A DNA stretch of 64,000 nt, from contig NZ_JABBGF010000002.1 in the NCBI RefSeq assembly GCF_012927265.1, positions 620,001 through 684,000 on the forward strand. Direction: 5' to 3'. The notes under the pieces are model-generated. The model did not search any database, had not been told where the DNA came from, and saw only the letters and a list, made by a program, of their open reading frames with translations. A program made the position numbers and the translations under genes. The stretch is from Chryseobacterium cheonjiense. GTDB taxonomy: Bacteria; Bacteroidota; Bacteroidia; Flavobacteriales; Weeksellaceae. Each line of letters starts with the position of its first letter. Position 1 is the stretch's first letter. Below, piece by piece: positions 42,719 through 50,724 of this stretch.

Positions 42719-43567
42719 ATGTTCCTTACTGAATGTCCGCGTGATGCAATGCAGGGTTGGGGAGAATTCATCCCCACAGATAAAAAAATAGACTATATCA
42801 ACTCCCTGATGGATGTTGGCTTTGAGGTGCTGGATTGCCTGAGCTTTGTATCTCCGAAAGCAATTCCGCAGATGGCCGACTCTGCTGAGGTTGCCGAGAA
42901 TATTGATAAATCCCGATCCAATACGAAAGTTTCTGCCATTATCGGGAATTACCGCGGCGCAGAAAAAGCCCTTAAACACCAATCGGTAGATATTATCGGG
43001 TTTCCGTTTTCTATTTCTGAGACTTTTCAGCACAGGAATACCAATAAAAACCAGGAAGAAGCTTTTGACGAAATTATCAGAATGCTGGAACTGGTAAAAA
43101 GTGAAAACCGGCAGCTGAATGTCTATTTTTCAATGGCTTTTGGAAATCCTTACGGCGAAATGTGGAAGTGGGAAGATGTAGATTTTTGGGCACAGCGTTT
43201 TTCGGAAATAGGAGTTAAAGATATTTTACTCTCTGATACTACGGGAGTTGCAACACCGGAAACCATTTCTCTTTTATTCGGGAAAATTCCTGCAAAATAT
43301 CCCGAAATTAATTTCGGAGCACATTTTCATAACCGATATGAAGATTCTTACTCTAAATTAAAGGCAGCATACGATCAGGGTTGCAGAAGGTTCGACAGTG
43401 CCATTAAAGGAATCGGCGGCTGTCCGATGGCAAAAGATGACCTTGTGGGAAACATGCCTACTGAACAGGTAATCAACTTTATGAGCGTGGAAAAAGCTGA
43501 ACATAAACTGAACCTGCTGAACTTTGAAAGTTCTTATAATAAAGCGAAAGATATTTTTCATTTTTAA
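42719..43567 (+). CDS. mvaB: hydroxymethylglutaryl-CoA lyase
   Basis: A 282-residue TIM-barrel lyase that splits HMG-CoA into acetyl-CoA and acetoacetate, the last step of leucine breakdown. Seen are ECPRDAMQGWGEFIPT at the start (PRD motif), LSDTTGVATPETI, FGAHFHNRYEDS (metal histidines) and the signature FDSAIKGIGGCPMAKDD with the active-site cysteine at about residue 236. An in-frame TAA shortly upstream fixes the start at 42719. Confidence 0.92.
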   Translation: MFLTECPRDAMQGWGEFIPTDKKIDYINSLMDVGFEVLDCLSFVSPKAIPQMADSAEVAENIDKSRSNTKVSAIIGNYRGAEKALKHQSVDIIGFPFSISETFQHRNTNKNQEEAFDEIIRMLELVKSENRQLNVYFSMAFGNPYGEMWKWEDVDFWAQRFSEIGVKDILLSDTTGVATPETISLLFGKIPAKYPEINFGAHFHNRYEDSYSKLKAAYDQGCRRFDSAIKGIGGCPMAKDDLVGNMPTEQVINFMSVEKAEHKLNLLNFESSYNKAKDIFHF

Positions 43568-43634
43568 AATAACAAATCCGGATAGTATTAGCAATATCAT
43601 CCTGAGCTTGAAGGATTCACCAATAAAATTAAAA

Positions 43635-43690
43635 ATCAATAGGAGCGGGCTTTAGCCCGCTTTAGTATGCAAAATAATGGCTTTAGCCTA
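43635..43690. repeat. dispersed intergenic repeat, family B (copy 2)
   Basis: ATCAATAGGAGCGGGCTTTA-GCCCGC-TTTAGTATGC followed by AATGGCTTTAGCCTAAA. Same two-hairpin plan and orientation as 24684-24747. Confidence 0.75.
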
Positions 43691-43716
43691 AATTTAATTT
43701 AAAACAAATCAATAAA

Positions 43717-44553
43717 ATGTCACCAATCATTTCTCCATCTGAATTTAAAACCCTTCCGGCAGAAAACCTTGTCATTCTTGATGTGAGAGTCGGGAAAGAT
43801 ATTTACAAGAGTTATCTCAACAGACATATTAAAGGAGCAAAATTTATTGATTTGGATAAGGATCTGGCTGAAATTGGTGAAGACGCTGCATTTGGAGGGA
43901 GGCATCCTCTTCCTGCTATTGAAAAATTTGCGGAAACACTTTCAGAACTTGGAATTTCAGAAAAATCCCATATCATTATTTACGATGATAAAAATGGTGC
44001 TAATGCTGCCGCAAGAGCTTGGTGGATGCTGAAAGCTTTCGGATTGGAAAAGGTGCAGGTTCTGGATGGAGGCTTTCAGAATGCTGAAAAACAAAATGTT
44101 GAGTTTTCTTCCGGTGAAGAAGCGTTTGAAAAAGCTGAAATTATCAAAAAAGATAAATGGCTGCTTGCATTATCAACCATAGAAGATGTTGAAAATGAAC
44201 TAAGAAGTAATGGATCAATAGTGATAGATGTTCGTGATGCATATCGTTACAGAGGAGAATCTGAACCGATTGATTTGGTTGCAGGCCATATTCCGGGAGC
44301 CATCAATATTCCTTTTTCTGAAAATCTCGATGAAAACGGAAACTTCCTTTCTCCTGAAATATTAAAAGATAAATATTCAAAATTACTGGAAGGTAAAGCA
44401 GAGAATCTTATCATTCACTGTGGTTCCGGAGTGACTGCCTGTCATACGATTTTAGCGTTGGAATATGCCGGTTTTGAAATTCCGTCTTTGTACGTAGGTT
44501 CGTGGAGTGAATGGAGCAGGAGGGAAGGTAAGGAAATTGCCAAGGATATATAA
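43717..44553 (+). CDS. two-domain sulfurtransferase (3-mercaptopyruvate sulfurtransferase type)
   Basis: A 278-residue protein of two rhodanese domains. The first is inactive (KNGANAAARAWWMLKAFG, no catalytic cysteine). The second has Cys235 in HCGSGVTACH, the CG(S/T)GVTA loop of mercaptopyruvate sulfurtransferases and not the CRxGx[RT] of thiosulfate enzymes. The substrate is therefore probably 3-mercaptopyruvate. A family B repeat lies just upstream. Confidence 0.92.
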   Translation: MSPIISPSEFKTLPAENLVILDVRVGKDIYKSYLNRHIKGAKFIDLDKDLAEIGEDAAFGGRHPLPAIEKFAETLSELGISEKSHIIIYDDKNGANAAARAWWMLKAFGLEKVQVLDGGFQNAEKQNVEFSSGEEAFEKAEIIKKDKWLLALSTIEDVENELRSNGSIVIDVRDAYRYRGESEPIDLVAGHIPGAINIPFSENLDENGNFLSPEILKDKYSKLLEGKAENLIIHCGSGVTACHTILALEYAGFEIPSLYVGSWSEWSRREGKEIAKDI

Positions 44554-44556
44554 AAA

Positions 44557-44581
44557 CTTTCACAGATAATATCTGTGAAAG
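44557..44581. terminator. perfect hairpin between convergent genes
   Basis: CTTTCACAGATA and its exact complement meet around one central base. On the minus strand TTTTTATATA follows, so it best terminates the protease gene at 44611. Confidence 0.7.
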
Positions 44582-44610
44582 CTTAAGGTTGGTTAATTAT
44601 TGGTTATCAG

Positions 44611-45912
44611 TTATTTTGTAACTGCAAGAGCGGCAAAATAATATTGGAATGCATTGACTTCCAGTGCAAAAACACCATCATTTCCAATCATATTAATCGG
44701 TCTCCAGAAACTTCCGTCAAAAAAGCTGATCAACCCCTGATAAGAATTCAAGCCGTTCGGCTCCGTAACTCCCCACGGATTTCTCAGGATGATATAGTTT
44801 TTACCGTTGAAAGTAGACCATCCCAAAACAGTATAGGCGTGGTTTCCTACAATATTGGATCCGCTGTAGTCTTTTCCTGATCCGTACGTCCAGGCAACCA
44901 TCGGATTGATGGTTTTATAACTCATCGAATTTTCTCTTACTATCCCGAAAAGATCAAGCCCGGTTCTTGATGAGGTATAATAATAATAAGGCGTTTTGTT
45001 GGTGAGCTGTGCAACGGCTTTTGCAGGATCTCCATAAGCGGTTTGGGAAATATCCGGCTTATCATCATTCACATTCGTAATCCATTTTGCAAATGCTTTT
45101 TCATAAACAGCAGGCCAAATCTCTCCGGCGTCATTACTTCTGCAGTAAACGGGGTTGTTAGAAGAATTAACAATCGTATTATCCGTAACTTCCACGAGTC
45201 TTGTGGCCGCATCTTTTCCTCCGCCTTTTGTAAAGAACTGAATCGCATTGGTGCGGTCTGTTTCTCCGGTTCCTGTTGCCCGTACTTTATGTTCAATAGT
45301 ATAAGGTGTTGCCCAGGCAATGGCCGAAATTGCAGCAATAAAATAACAGTTGGCTACCGCTCCCTGAATCGGGTCATTGTATTCGGTAACATCATTGAAG
45401 AAATTTCCTCTGTCGCTCCACGAAGTTCCTGCAGGGGTCCATCCGTTCGCGTTTCCCTGTCCGAAAATGATGTTTTTAATGGATGGAGTGATGAGTTTGT
45501 TAGTAATCGTATTGTTCAGTTTTGGAATATTCAGTACCATTTTTACATCACCTTTGTCCAGTCTGGCATTTTTGACGGAAATGGCATTAAGGTCTTTTAC
45601 TCCTGTGGTGGAAAGATCATTAAGTGTTCTGATGTTTGAAAGGTTTACAGATTCCAGCTTATCGGTTGCTCTTATTTTAACTTCGTCAGTTTTCAGAGCG
45701 CGTACTGTGTTGTCTTTCATCAGTTCCAGTCCGGCATACAGAGGTGAATTAAATTTGATGTCGAAAAGTTCTGCATAATTGGTTTCCAGAGTTTCTTCAA
45801 GGATTTGGTAAGATTTTGCATCTTTCCAGTCGAATTTTCTTCCGGTAATGGCTTCGGTTAATGCGTAAGGGTTAATTACTCCTACAAACATTTCTTTAGG
45901 TGCTTGGTCCAT
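44611..45912 (-). CDS. calpain-like C2-family cysteine protease
   Basis: A 433-residue bacterial calpain homologue. The catalytic Cys189 is in GAVANCYFIAAISAIAW (compare QGxLGDCWFLAA of calpains), His358 in GNHAYTVLGWS and Asn378 in LRNPWGVTEP, a complete triad with family spacing. The first 180 residues form a separate region of unknown fold (MDQAPKEMFVGVINPYALTE, with LESVNLSNIRTLNDLSTTGV) that may be a propeptide or targeting part. No signal peptide or EF-hands. The gene 11 bases upstream, on the same strand, is a 129-residue partner. Confidence 0.9.
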   Translation of the reverse strand: MDQAPKEMFVGVINPYALTEAITGRKFDWKDAKSYQILEETLETNYAELFDIKFNSPLYAGLELMKDNTVRALKTDEVKIRATDKLESVNLSNIRTLNDLSTTGVKDLNAISVKNARLDKGDVKMVLNIPKLNNTITNKLITPSIKNIIFGQGNANGWTPAGTSWSDRGNFFNDVTEYNDPIQGAVANCYFIAAISAIAWATPYTIEHKVRATGTGETDRTNAIQFFTKGGGKDAATRLVEVTDNTIVNSSNNPVYCRSNDAGEIWPAVYEKAFAKWITNVNDDKPDISQTAYGDPAKAVAQLTNKTPYYYYTSSRTGLDLFGIVRENSMSYKTINPMVAWTYGSGKDYSGSNIVGNHAYTVLGWSTFNGKNYIILRNPWGVTEPNGLNSYQGLISFFDGSFWRPINMIGNDGVFALEVNAFQYYFAALAVTK

Positions 45913-45923
45913 GATAATTGGTT

Positions 45924-46313
45924 TTAAAGATTAAGGTTATTATTAATTTGGTTTAAAAAATCAGTGCTGTACAGTTCTAAAAATCGGTTGAATATGGAAA
46001 TACCGAAATCATCATCAGGGTTGATGATCATTTTCTTTGAATTAACTTCAATACTTCTTTCGCTTCCTCCAACCATGACCTGGTTTTTTAGAGGAATCTC
46101 TTTTGTGTTTAGTAAAGAAAGAAGTTTGAGAAAAATTTCGACATTGAATTTCTTTCGTTCAGATACAATCATTTTTTCATCCGTATCATATCCTTTGAAA
46201 AGTTTAAGCTCGGCATTTCCGTCCTCTTCGGAGAAAATAATCTGATATCGGTAAGCATACTGTGGCGGGACACTTCCGTTGGTAAATGATACTATGATTG
46301 TATTGGTTTTCAT
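45924..46313 (-). CDS. small protein co-transcribed with the calpain-like protease
   Basis: A 129-residue cytoplasmic protein without a signal peptide, probably all-beta in its first two thirds (NTIIVSFTNGSVPPQYAYRY, NAELKLFKGYDTDEKMIVSE) and helical at the end. I recognise no family. Its start and the spacing of 11 bases to the protease gene make it the first cistron of a two-gene operon. Protease operons often carry an inhibitor or chaperone this way (staphostatins with staphopains, Spi with SpeB), so inhibitor is a reasonable hypothesis, unproven. Confidence 0.75.
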   Translation of the reverse strand: MKTNTIIVSFTNGSVPPQYAYRYQIIFSEEDGNAELKLFKGYDTDEKMIVSERKKFNVEIFLKLLSLLNTKEIPLKNQVMVGGSERSIEVNSKKMIINPDDDFGISIFNRFLELYSTDFLNQINNNLNL

Positions 46314-46407
46314 ACTGTTGATTTCTGAACCAAAGGTATGATAGTGTAATTATCTGTTTGTCAGTGTTTTTACGAAATATATATGGGGAATAAACGGAAA
46401 TAAAAAA

Positions 46408-46430
46408 AGCTGTTTCATTTTGAAACAGCT
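46408..46430 (-). terminator. terminator of the DUF59 operon
   Basis: AGCTGTTTC / GAAACAGCT with a five-base loop, followed on the minus strand by TTTTTTTA. Confidence 0.85.
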
Positions 46431-46483
46431 ATTATTTTAGATAATGTAAAGTTAATACATTGTAACCCTAGGCTTATACCTGA

Positions 46484-46810
46484 TTAAAGCATTCCCAGCT
46501 CAAATTTGGCTTCCTCACTCATCATATCTTTATTCCAGCTTGGTTCGAAGGTAAGCTCCAGATCAACGCTTTTTACGTTTTCTACTTCTGCTACTTTGTC
46601 CTTTACTTCCTGAGGCAATGTTTCCGCAACCGGACAGTTGGGAGTAGTGAGGGTCATGATGATCTTAACATCTGCATCATCGGAAATCTGAACATCGTAA
46701 ACCAGCCCAAGTTCATAGATATCTACCGGAATTTCAGGGTCATATACGGTTTTTAAGACGTTGATGATCTCTTCACCAATGTCAGCAATCTGATCGTCTG
46801 TAAATTTCAT
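46484..46810 (-). CDS. DUF59 (MIP18/SufT-like) metal-sulfur cluster assembly factor
   Basis: A 108-residue protein of the DUF59 family, involved in Fe-S cluster maturation or transfer. The motif VYDPEIPVDIYELGLVYDV and the conserved cysteine region TLTTPNCPVAETLPQEVKDK are present. It may work with the SufE at 7170 and other suf genes elsewhere. Last gene of a unit with the exonuclease, three bases upstream. Confidence 0.93.
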   Translation of the reverse strand: MKFTDDQIADIGEEIINVLKTVYDPEIPVDIYELGLVYDVQISDDADVKIIMTLTTPNCPVAETLPQEVKDKVAEVENVKSVDLELTFEPSWNKDMMSEEAKFELGML

Positions 46811-46813
46811 TTT

Positions 46814-47518
46814 TTAATCTAAATTGATATACCTTTTCAACAAATCTTCCTGACGCATCCGCCGGAAAATGTTTGCCAAAGTTAAGACATCTTTTTCACA
46901 ATAGTCTATTATTCTTTGCAAGTCTTTCTCTATGTAGTAGATTGATGAAACCATTGAGCCGTCGATATCGTCTTTCGGCGTGGGAATTCCGAAAAGATGC
47001 GCCAGTAATTCCAGCGAAACGAAACTTTTGTAATCCCCGAATTTCCAAAGTTCCATCGTATCGATATGAGGAATTTCCCAAGGTTTTTTCCCAAACATCT
47101 GAAACGGTACGGGAGGCATTATGCCATTAATCAGAAACCTTCTGGCAATCCACGGGAAATCAAACTCTTTACCGTTATGGGCACAGAGTATTACTTCACG
47201 AAGCCGCGGACTGTTAAATATTTCGCCAAATTCCAGCAAAATCTTTTTTTCGTCATGCCCTGCAAAGCTTTTGATTTTTAAAGTGTCATTTTTTTCGAGC
47301 ATCCCGATCGTAATACAGATAATTTTTCCGAATTCGGCCATAATTCCTGCCTTTTCCGAATAAAAATCCTGTGCAGAGATTTCATCTTTTCTCTGGTACT
47401 TCGTTTTTTTATCCCAAAGCATCTGTTCGGATTCCGATAGGTCTTCCCACGATCCGGATCCCGGAACTGTTTCAATATCAATAAATAAAATTCTTTCTAA
47501 AGGAATGTGTTGTATCAT
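46814..47518 (-). CDS. 3'-5' exonuclease of the PolB-exonuclease-like family
   Basis: A 234-residue RNase H-fold protein related to the exonuclease domain of DNA polymerase B (DNA_pol_B_exo2 type). The DEDDy-type acidic residues are visible in LFIDIETVPG, CAHNGKEFDFPWIARR and DYCEKDVLTLANIFRR. It probably trims 3' DNA or RNA ends; a specific pathway is unknown. It lies 11 bases behind the CsaA-like gene and 3 before the DUF59 gene. Confidence 0.88.
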   Translation of the reverse strand: MIQHIPLERILFIDIETVPGSGSWEDLSESEQMLWDKKTKYQRKDEISAQDFYSEKAGIMAEFGKIICITIGMLEKNDTLKIKSFAGHDEKKILLEFGEIFNSPRLREVILCAHNGKEFDFPWIARRFLINGIMPPVPFQMFGKKPWEIPHIDTMELWKFGDYKSFVSLELLAHLFGIPTPKDDIDGSMVSSIYYIEKDLQRIIDYCEKDVLTLANIFRRMRQEDLLKRYINLD

Positions 47519-47529
47519 TTGTTTTTATT

Positions 47530-47877
47530 TTATCCTACCTGCATTCCGTTTTTCACAGGTAATGAAGGCGTAAGTAAAGTAACATCTTTTTTATCCTCAC
47601 CATAAACGCCCAGCACAAGGCATTCGCTGAAAAAGTTGGCAATCTGCTTTTTAGGGAAATTAACGACGGCAAGAACCTGCACGCCAATCAATTCTTCTTT
47701 ACTGTATAATGACGTAATCTGTGCCGATGACTTTTTAATCCCTAAATCTCCAAAATCTATTTCCAGTTGGTAAGAAGGGTTTCTGGCCTTTTCGAAATCA
47801 TTGGCTGAAATAATGGTTCCGCATCTGATATCAATTTTTTCAAAATCTGCCCATGAGATTTCAGGTTTAATGGTCAT
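47530..47877 (-). CDS. csaA: CsaA-type tRNA-binding protein
   Basis: A 115-residue OB-fold protein matching CsaA/EMAP II-like tRNA-binding domains: ISWADFEKIDIRCGTIISAN, then RNPSYQLEIDFGDLGIKKSS and a C-terminal KKDVTLLTPSLPVKNGMQVG. B. subtilis CsaA is a tRNA-binding export-chaperone candidate; the role here is inferred from the family. First gene of the csaA-exonuclease-DUF59 unit. Confidence 0.9.
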   Translation of the reverse strand: MTIKPEISWADFEKIDIRCGTIISANDFEKARNPSYQLEIDFGDLGIKKSSAQITSLYSKEELIGVQVLAVVNFPKKQIANFFSECLVLGVYGEDKKDVTLLTPSLPVKNGMQVG

Positions 47878-48105
47878 GATGTATTGATTTATTATTCTGT
47901 TTCAGTCTTCTTTTATGCATCTTATAACAAAAGTATTAAAATAATGAAACTTACATGATGTTGTGATATAAAATTTCATACTTAAAGCTCAGTCCATTAT
48001 GAGTTTTTAATATTTTTTTCAGCCATCCTGTGCAAGATTTACCTAAAAACGGGATTTATCTAATGAGTACTCAATAATAATGTGTAATGCTAAAATTTTA
48101 AGATA

Positions 48106-48681
48106 ATGAAGATAAAAAAAGTACTTCGTTTCCTGATGCTTGCCGCAATTGCCGTATCCGGAATGTCATTAATATCCTGTATGGATGATCAGTATGTACC
48201 TGTTCCCGTAAAAATCAGCGATGTCAACGGGAGTTACAGAGCACGGCTGGTAACTTCCATAGGAATAAATGTGAATGAAAAAATCATTGACTTTAATGCA
48301 AAAGACAGCCTGATCACTTTTAAGGATTTTCCGGTAAGAGAAATTGTGAAAACAATCGTGGCAGATCCAGTGAAAGCCGATACGGTTTTAGCCCATTTAG
48401 GGAAAGTTGAATATAAAATAAAGTTTAAGACCAAACTGAATGTAGATCAGAACGTGATAGAACTTGCTTTAGAACCTCAGATAATAGCTTTTCAAATTCC
48501 AATTGACGGAGTATCAAAAAATGTTGCCATAACAATGACGGCCAAGCAAAAAGGCTTTTATGTCGGATATGATACATCCCTGAGATTTGGATGGGAAGCA
48601 GAAAAAATAAACGTTGGAGGGGTAGATATAGCTCCTTACCAAACCATAAAATATGAAATCCCGATCAGTATTAAAAATTAA
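48106..48681 (+). CDS. DUF4840-like lipoprotein
   Basis: A 191-residue lipoprotein (LAAIAVSGMSLISCMDDQ, cysteine at about residue 25). The mature part is mostly beta (ISDVNGSYRARLVTSIGINV ... VEYKIKFKTKLNVDQNVIELAL). The layout resembles DUF4840 proteins of Bacteroidota, but I assign that weakly. Followed after 98 bases by the ECF sigma factor, with a hairpin between. Confidence 0.7.
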   Translation: MKIKKVLRFLMLAAIAVSGMSLISCMDDQYVPVPVKISDVNGSYRARLVTSIGINVNEKIIDFNAKDSLITFKDFPVREIVKTIVADPVKADTVLAHLGKVEYKIKFKTKLNVDQNVIELALEPQIIAFQIPIDGVSKNVAITMTAKQKGFYVGYDTSLRFGWEAEKINVGGVDIAPYQTIKYEIPISIKN

Positions 48682-48696
48682 ATAATGGTTATTGGC

Positions 48697-48733
48697 AGAT
48701 AGGCCGGCTTCAATTTGAGGCAGCCTATCTTTG
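48697..48733 (+). promoter_or_regulatory. hairpin overlapping the -7 box of the sigma-factor gene
   Basis: AGATAGGC (48697-48704) pairs with GCCTATCT (48723-48730). The right arm merges into TATCTTTG (48726-48733), a good -7 box. The hairpin can end the upstream lipoprotein transcript while marking the promoter of the sigma operon. Confidence 0.45.
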
Positions 48734-48779
48734 TATTATGTTAAATGAATGACAGTCCCGGGACGATGCTGTAAAGTTA

Positions 48780-49346
48780 ATGAAGGAAAATAGCGAACAG
48801 ATTTTGATAAACCGTCTTCTACAGAAAGAAGAAACGGCCTGGAAGGAGCTCTTTGAAGCTTATTCAGGTAGTCTTGCCTATGTCTGTTCAAGATATATCA
48901 TTGACAGGAATCAGGTAAATGATGTTTTGCAGAACAGCTTTATCCGGATGTTTCGCTCTATAGAATCTTTTGAATACCGAGGAAATGGTTCGCTGAGGGC
49001 ATGGATCACCAGAATTACTGTTAATGAATCTTTAAAGCACATTAAACAAAATGCCGATTTTAAAATCATAACCAATGAAGCTGATATCCCGGATACAGAA
49101 ACAGAAGATGATCCTGATCTGGATGAAATTTCACAGCAGGAAATTATGGAAATGATCCGGACGCTTCCTGATGGGTACAGGACCGTGTTCAACCTTTTTG
49201 TTTTTGAAGAAAAAAGTCATAAGGAAATCGCAGAGATACTGGGGATTGCCGAAAATTCCTCAGCATCGCAGTTGCACAGGGCCAAATCAATGCTTGCCCG
49301 GAAAATAAAAGAATATAAAATGTCTAAAACAGCGCAATATGAGTAA
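48780..49346 (+). CDS. ECF-type RNA polymerase sigma factor
   Basis: A 188-residue sigma-70 of the extracytoplasmic-function class. Region 2 reads LAYVCSRYIIDRNQVNDVLQ followed by NSFIRMFRSIESFEYRG, and region 4 reads LPDGYRTVFNLFVFEEKSHK then EIAEILGIAENSSASQLHRAKSM (split here by length). It is co-transcribed with, and overlaps by eight bases, a membrane-anchored gene likely to control it. Confidence 0.94.
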   Translation: MKENSEQILINRLLQKEETAWKELFEAYSGSLAYVCSRYIIDRNQVNDVLQNSFIRMFRSIESFEYRGNGSLRAWITRITVNESLKHIKQNADFKIITNEADIPDTETEDDPDLDEISQQEIMEMIRTLPDGYRTVFNLFVFEEKSHKEIAEILGIAENSSASQLHRAKSMLARKIKEYKMSKTAQYE

Positions 49347-50697
49347 TGAATGGTTAAATGAGCTGCGCAGGAAAATGGAAGATCACACAGAAGATGTTCC
49401 TGATGGATTGTGGAGAAATATCAGTGAAGAATTATTTGTGGAGGACGAGACCAAAAGCATTCCCGGTCCCGTCCCGAATGATCTGAAAGCGCAGAAGACT
49501 GTTGTATTTAATCTGCCGTTACTGTACCGTATTTGCGGTGTTGCCGCGGCTATTGCTGTATTCTTGATTCTGGGCGGGCTATTTTATTTTAACGGAAATA
49601 AACATCAGCCTGAAATTAAAAAACAATACACTCTAAAAGATAATCTTCATGGAAAACCTATATCTAATCCAGCAGGAGATTATTCCGAAGAAGACTTTGG
49701 AAAGCAATTTTTTAGCGTTAACCAAAAAGAAGAAAAGAAGAAGAGTTCGACACCTGAATATCTTAAAAAGTCTTTGATCAAGATACATTTTTTACCAGAA
49801 ATTAATCAGGGTGAGAGATTAGAAATTTCTTCACAAAATGAAGTTTTTACTGAAAACAAATCAGCTCAAAAAGAAGATGTAGAAAGTATACCGGCAAAAC
49901 CGGCTTTTGAAGAAACGGAAACATATGCCTTGACGACAAAAGAGGAGAGAAAAAAGAAAGAAGAAGCGGAAAAAATGAAAGCTCTGGCGTTTGCCAAAAC
50001 GAAAAGCAAATGGATGCTTGGTTTGGGAACGGGTAATGCCTCTTCAAATACCACTGATCAGTTTCCCGGTTATGCCTCGCTCAATGGTTCAACGCCCAGC
50101 CTTCCTGAAATGTGGAGTCTGGGATCCGGAGAAGATCCGCTGATGCAGATTCTTCTCGCCAATCAGGATAAAAAGGTTGATGCCACCATAAGACATAAAA
50201 CCCCTGTTACTATTGGTGCTTCTGTTTATAAAAATTTAGGCAAAAAATGGAGCCTGGGGACAGGAGTTAATTATACCAGGCTTTCTGCAGAACTTACCTC
50301 CGGCAGTCCTTCCGATTTTATCAGCAGTGAACAGAATATTCATTACGTGGGAATTCCGGTTCAGGTAAACTATAATGTTATTCAGAAAGGAGCTTTTACA
50401 GGATATGTTACCGGAGGTGGAACTGTTGAAAAAGCAGTTTCCGGCAATATCAGGACAAAATACATTGTAGATGGCACGGTAAAGCAGGAAACTAAAGAAG
50501 AGATCGGCGAGAAACCGGTTCAGGTTTCGGTAAATTCGGCTGTGGGTGTTCAGTTCAGGGTGATAAAACATATCGGAATTTATGCAGAACCGGGTATTGG
50601 CTATCATTTTAATGACAACAGTTCGCTCAAAACCATTTACAAAGAAAAGCCGCTGAATTTTAATCTAAAGTTCGGGGTCAGAATACTATTGGATTAA
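49339..50697 (+). CDS. anti-sigma-like protein fused to an outer-membrane beta-barrel domain
   Basis: A 452-residue protein. The first ~55 residues are cytoplasmic (MSNEWLNELRRKMEDHTED, a pattern like sigma-binding segments), then one helix at about residues 62-82 (ICGVAAAIAVFLILGGLFYF), a long charged linker (residues ~85-215), and a C-terminal domain with the alternating strands of OMP_b-brl barrels (WMLGLGTGNASS ... VTIGASVYKNLGKKWSLGTG ... FNLKFGVRILLD). The overlap with the sigma gene strongly suggests it is the anti-sigma regulator. The joining of an inner-membrane helix and a barrel-like domain is topologically odd. Confidence 0.8.
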   Translation: MSNEWLNELRRKMEDHTEDVPDGLWRNISEELFVEDETKSIPGPVPNDLKAQKTVVFNLPLLYRICGVAAAIAVFLILGGLFYFNGNKHQPEIKKQYTLKDNLHGKPISNPAGDYSEEDFGKQFFSVNQKEEKKKSSTPEYLKKSLIKIHFLPEINQGERLEISSQNEVFTENKSAQKEDVESIPAKPAFEETETYALTTKEERKKKEEAEKMKALAFAKTKSKWMLGLGTGNASSNTTDQFPGYASLNGSTPSLPEMWSLGSGEDPLMQILLANQDKKVDATIRHKTPVTIGASVYKNLGKKWSLGTGVNYTRLSAELTSGSPSDFISSEQNIHYVGIPVQVNYNVIQKGAFTGYVTGGGTVEKAVSGNIRTKYIVDGTVKQETKEEIGEKPVQVSVNSAVGVQFRVIKHIGIYAEPGIGYHFNDNSSLKTIYKEKPLNFNLKFGVRILLD

Positions 50698-50724
50698 AGA
50701 AATCGAATCACAAAATAATTGTAT

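Noticed and set aside
45043..45639. 198-codon plus-strand open frame inside the calpain gene
   Set aside because: The protease on the other strand has a full catalytic triad; this frame is a shadow with no domain.
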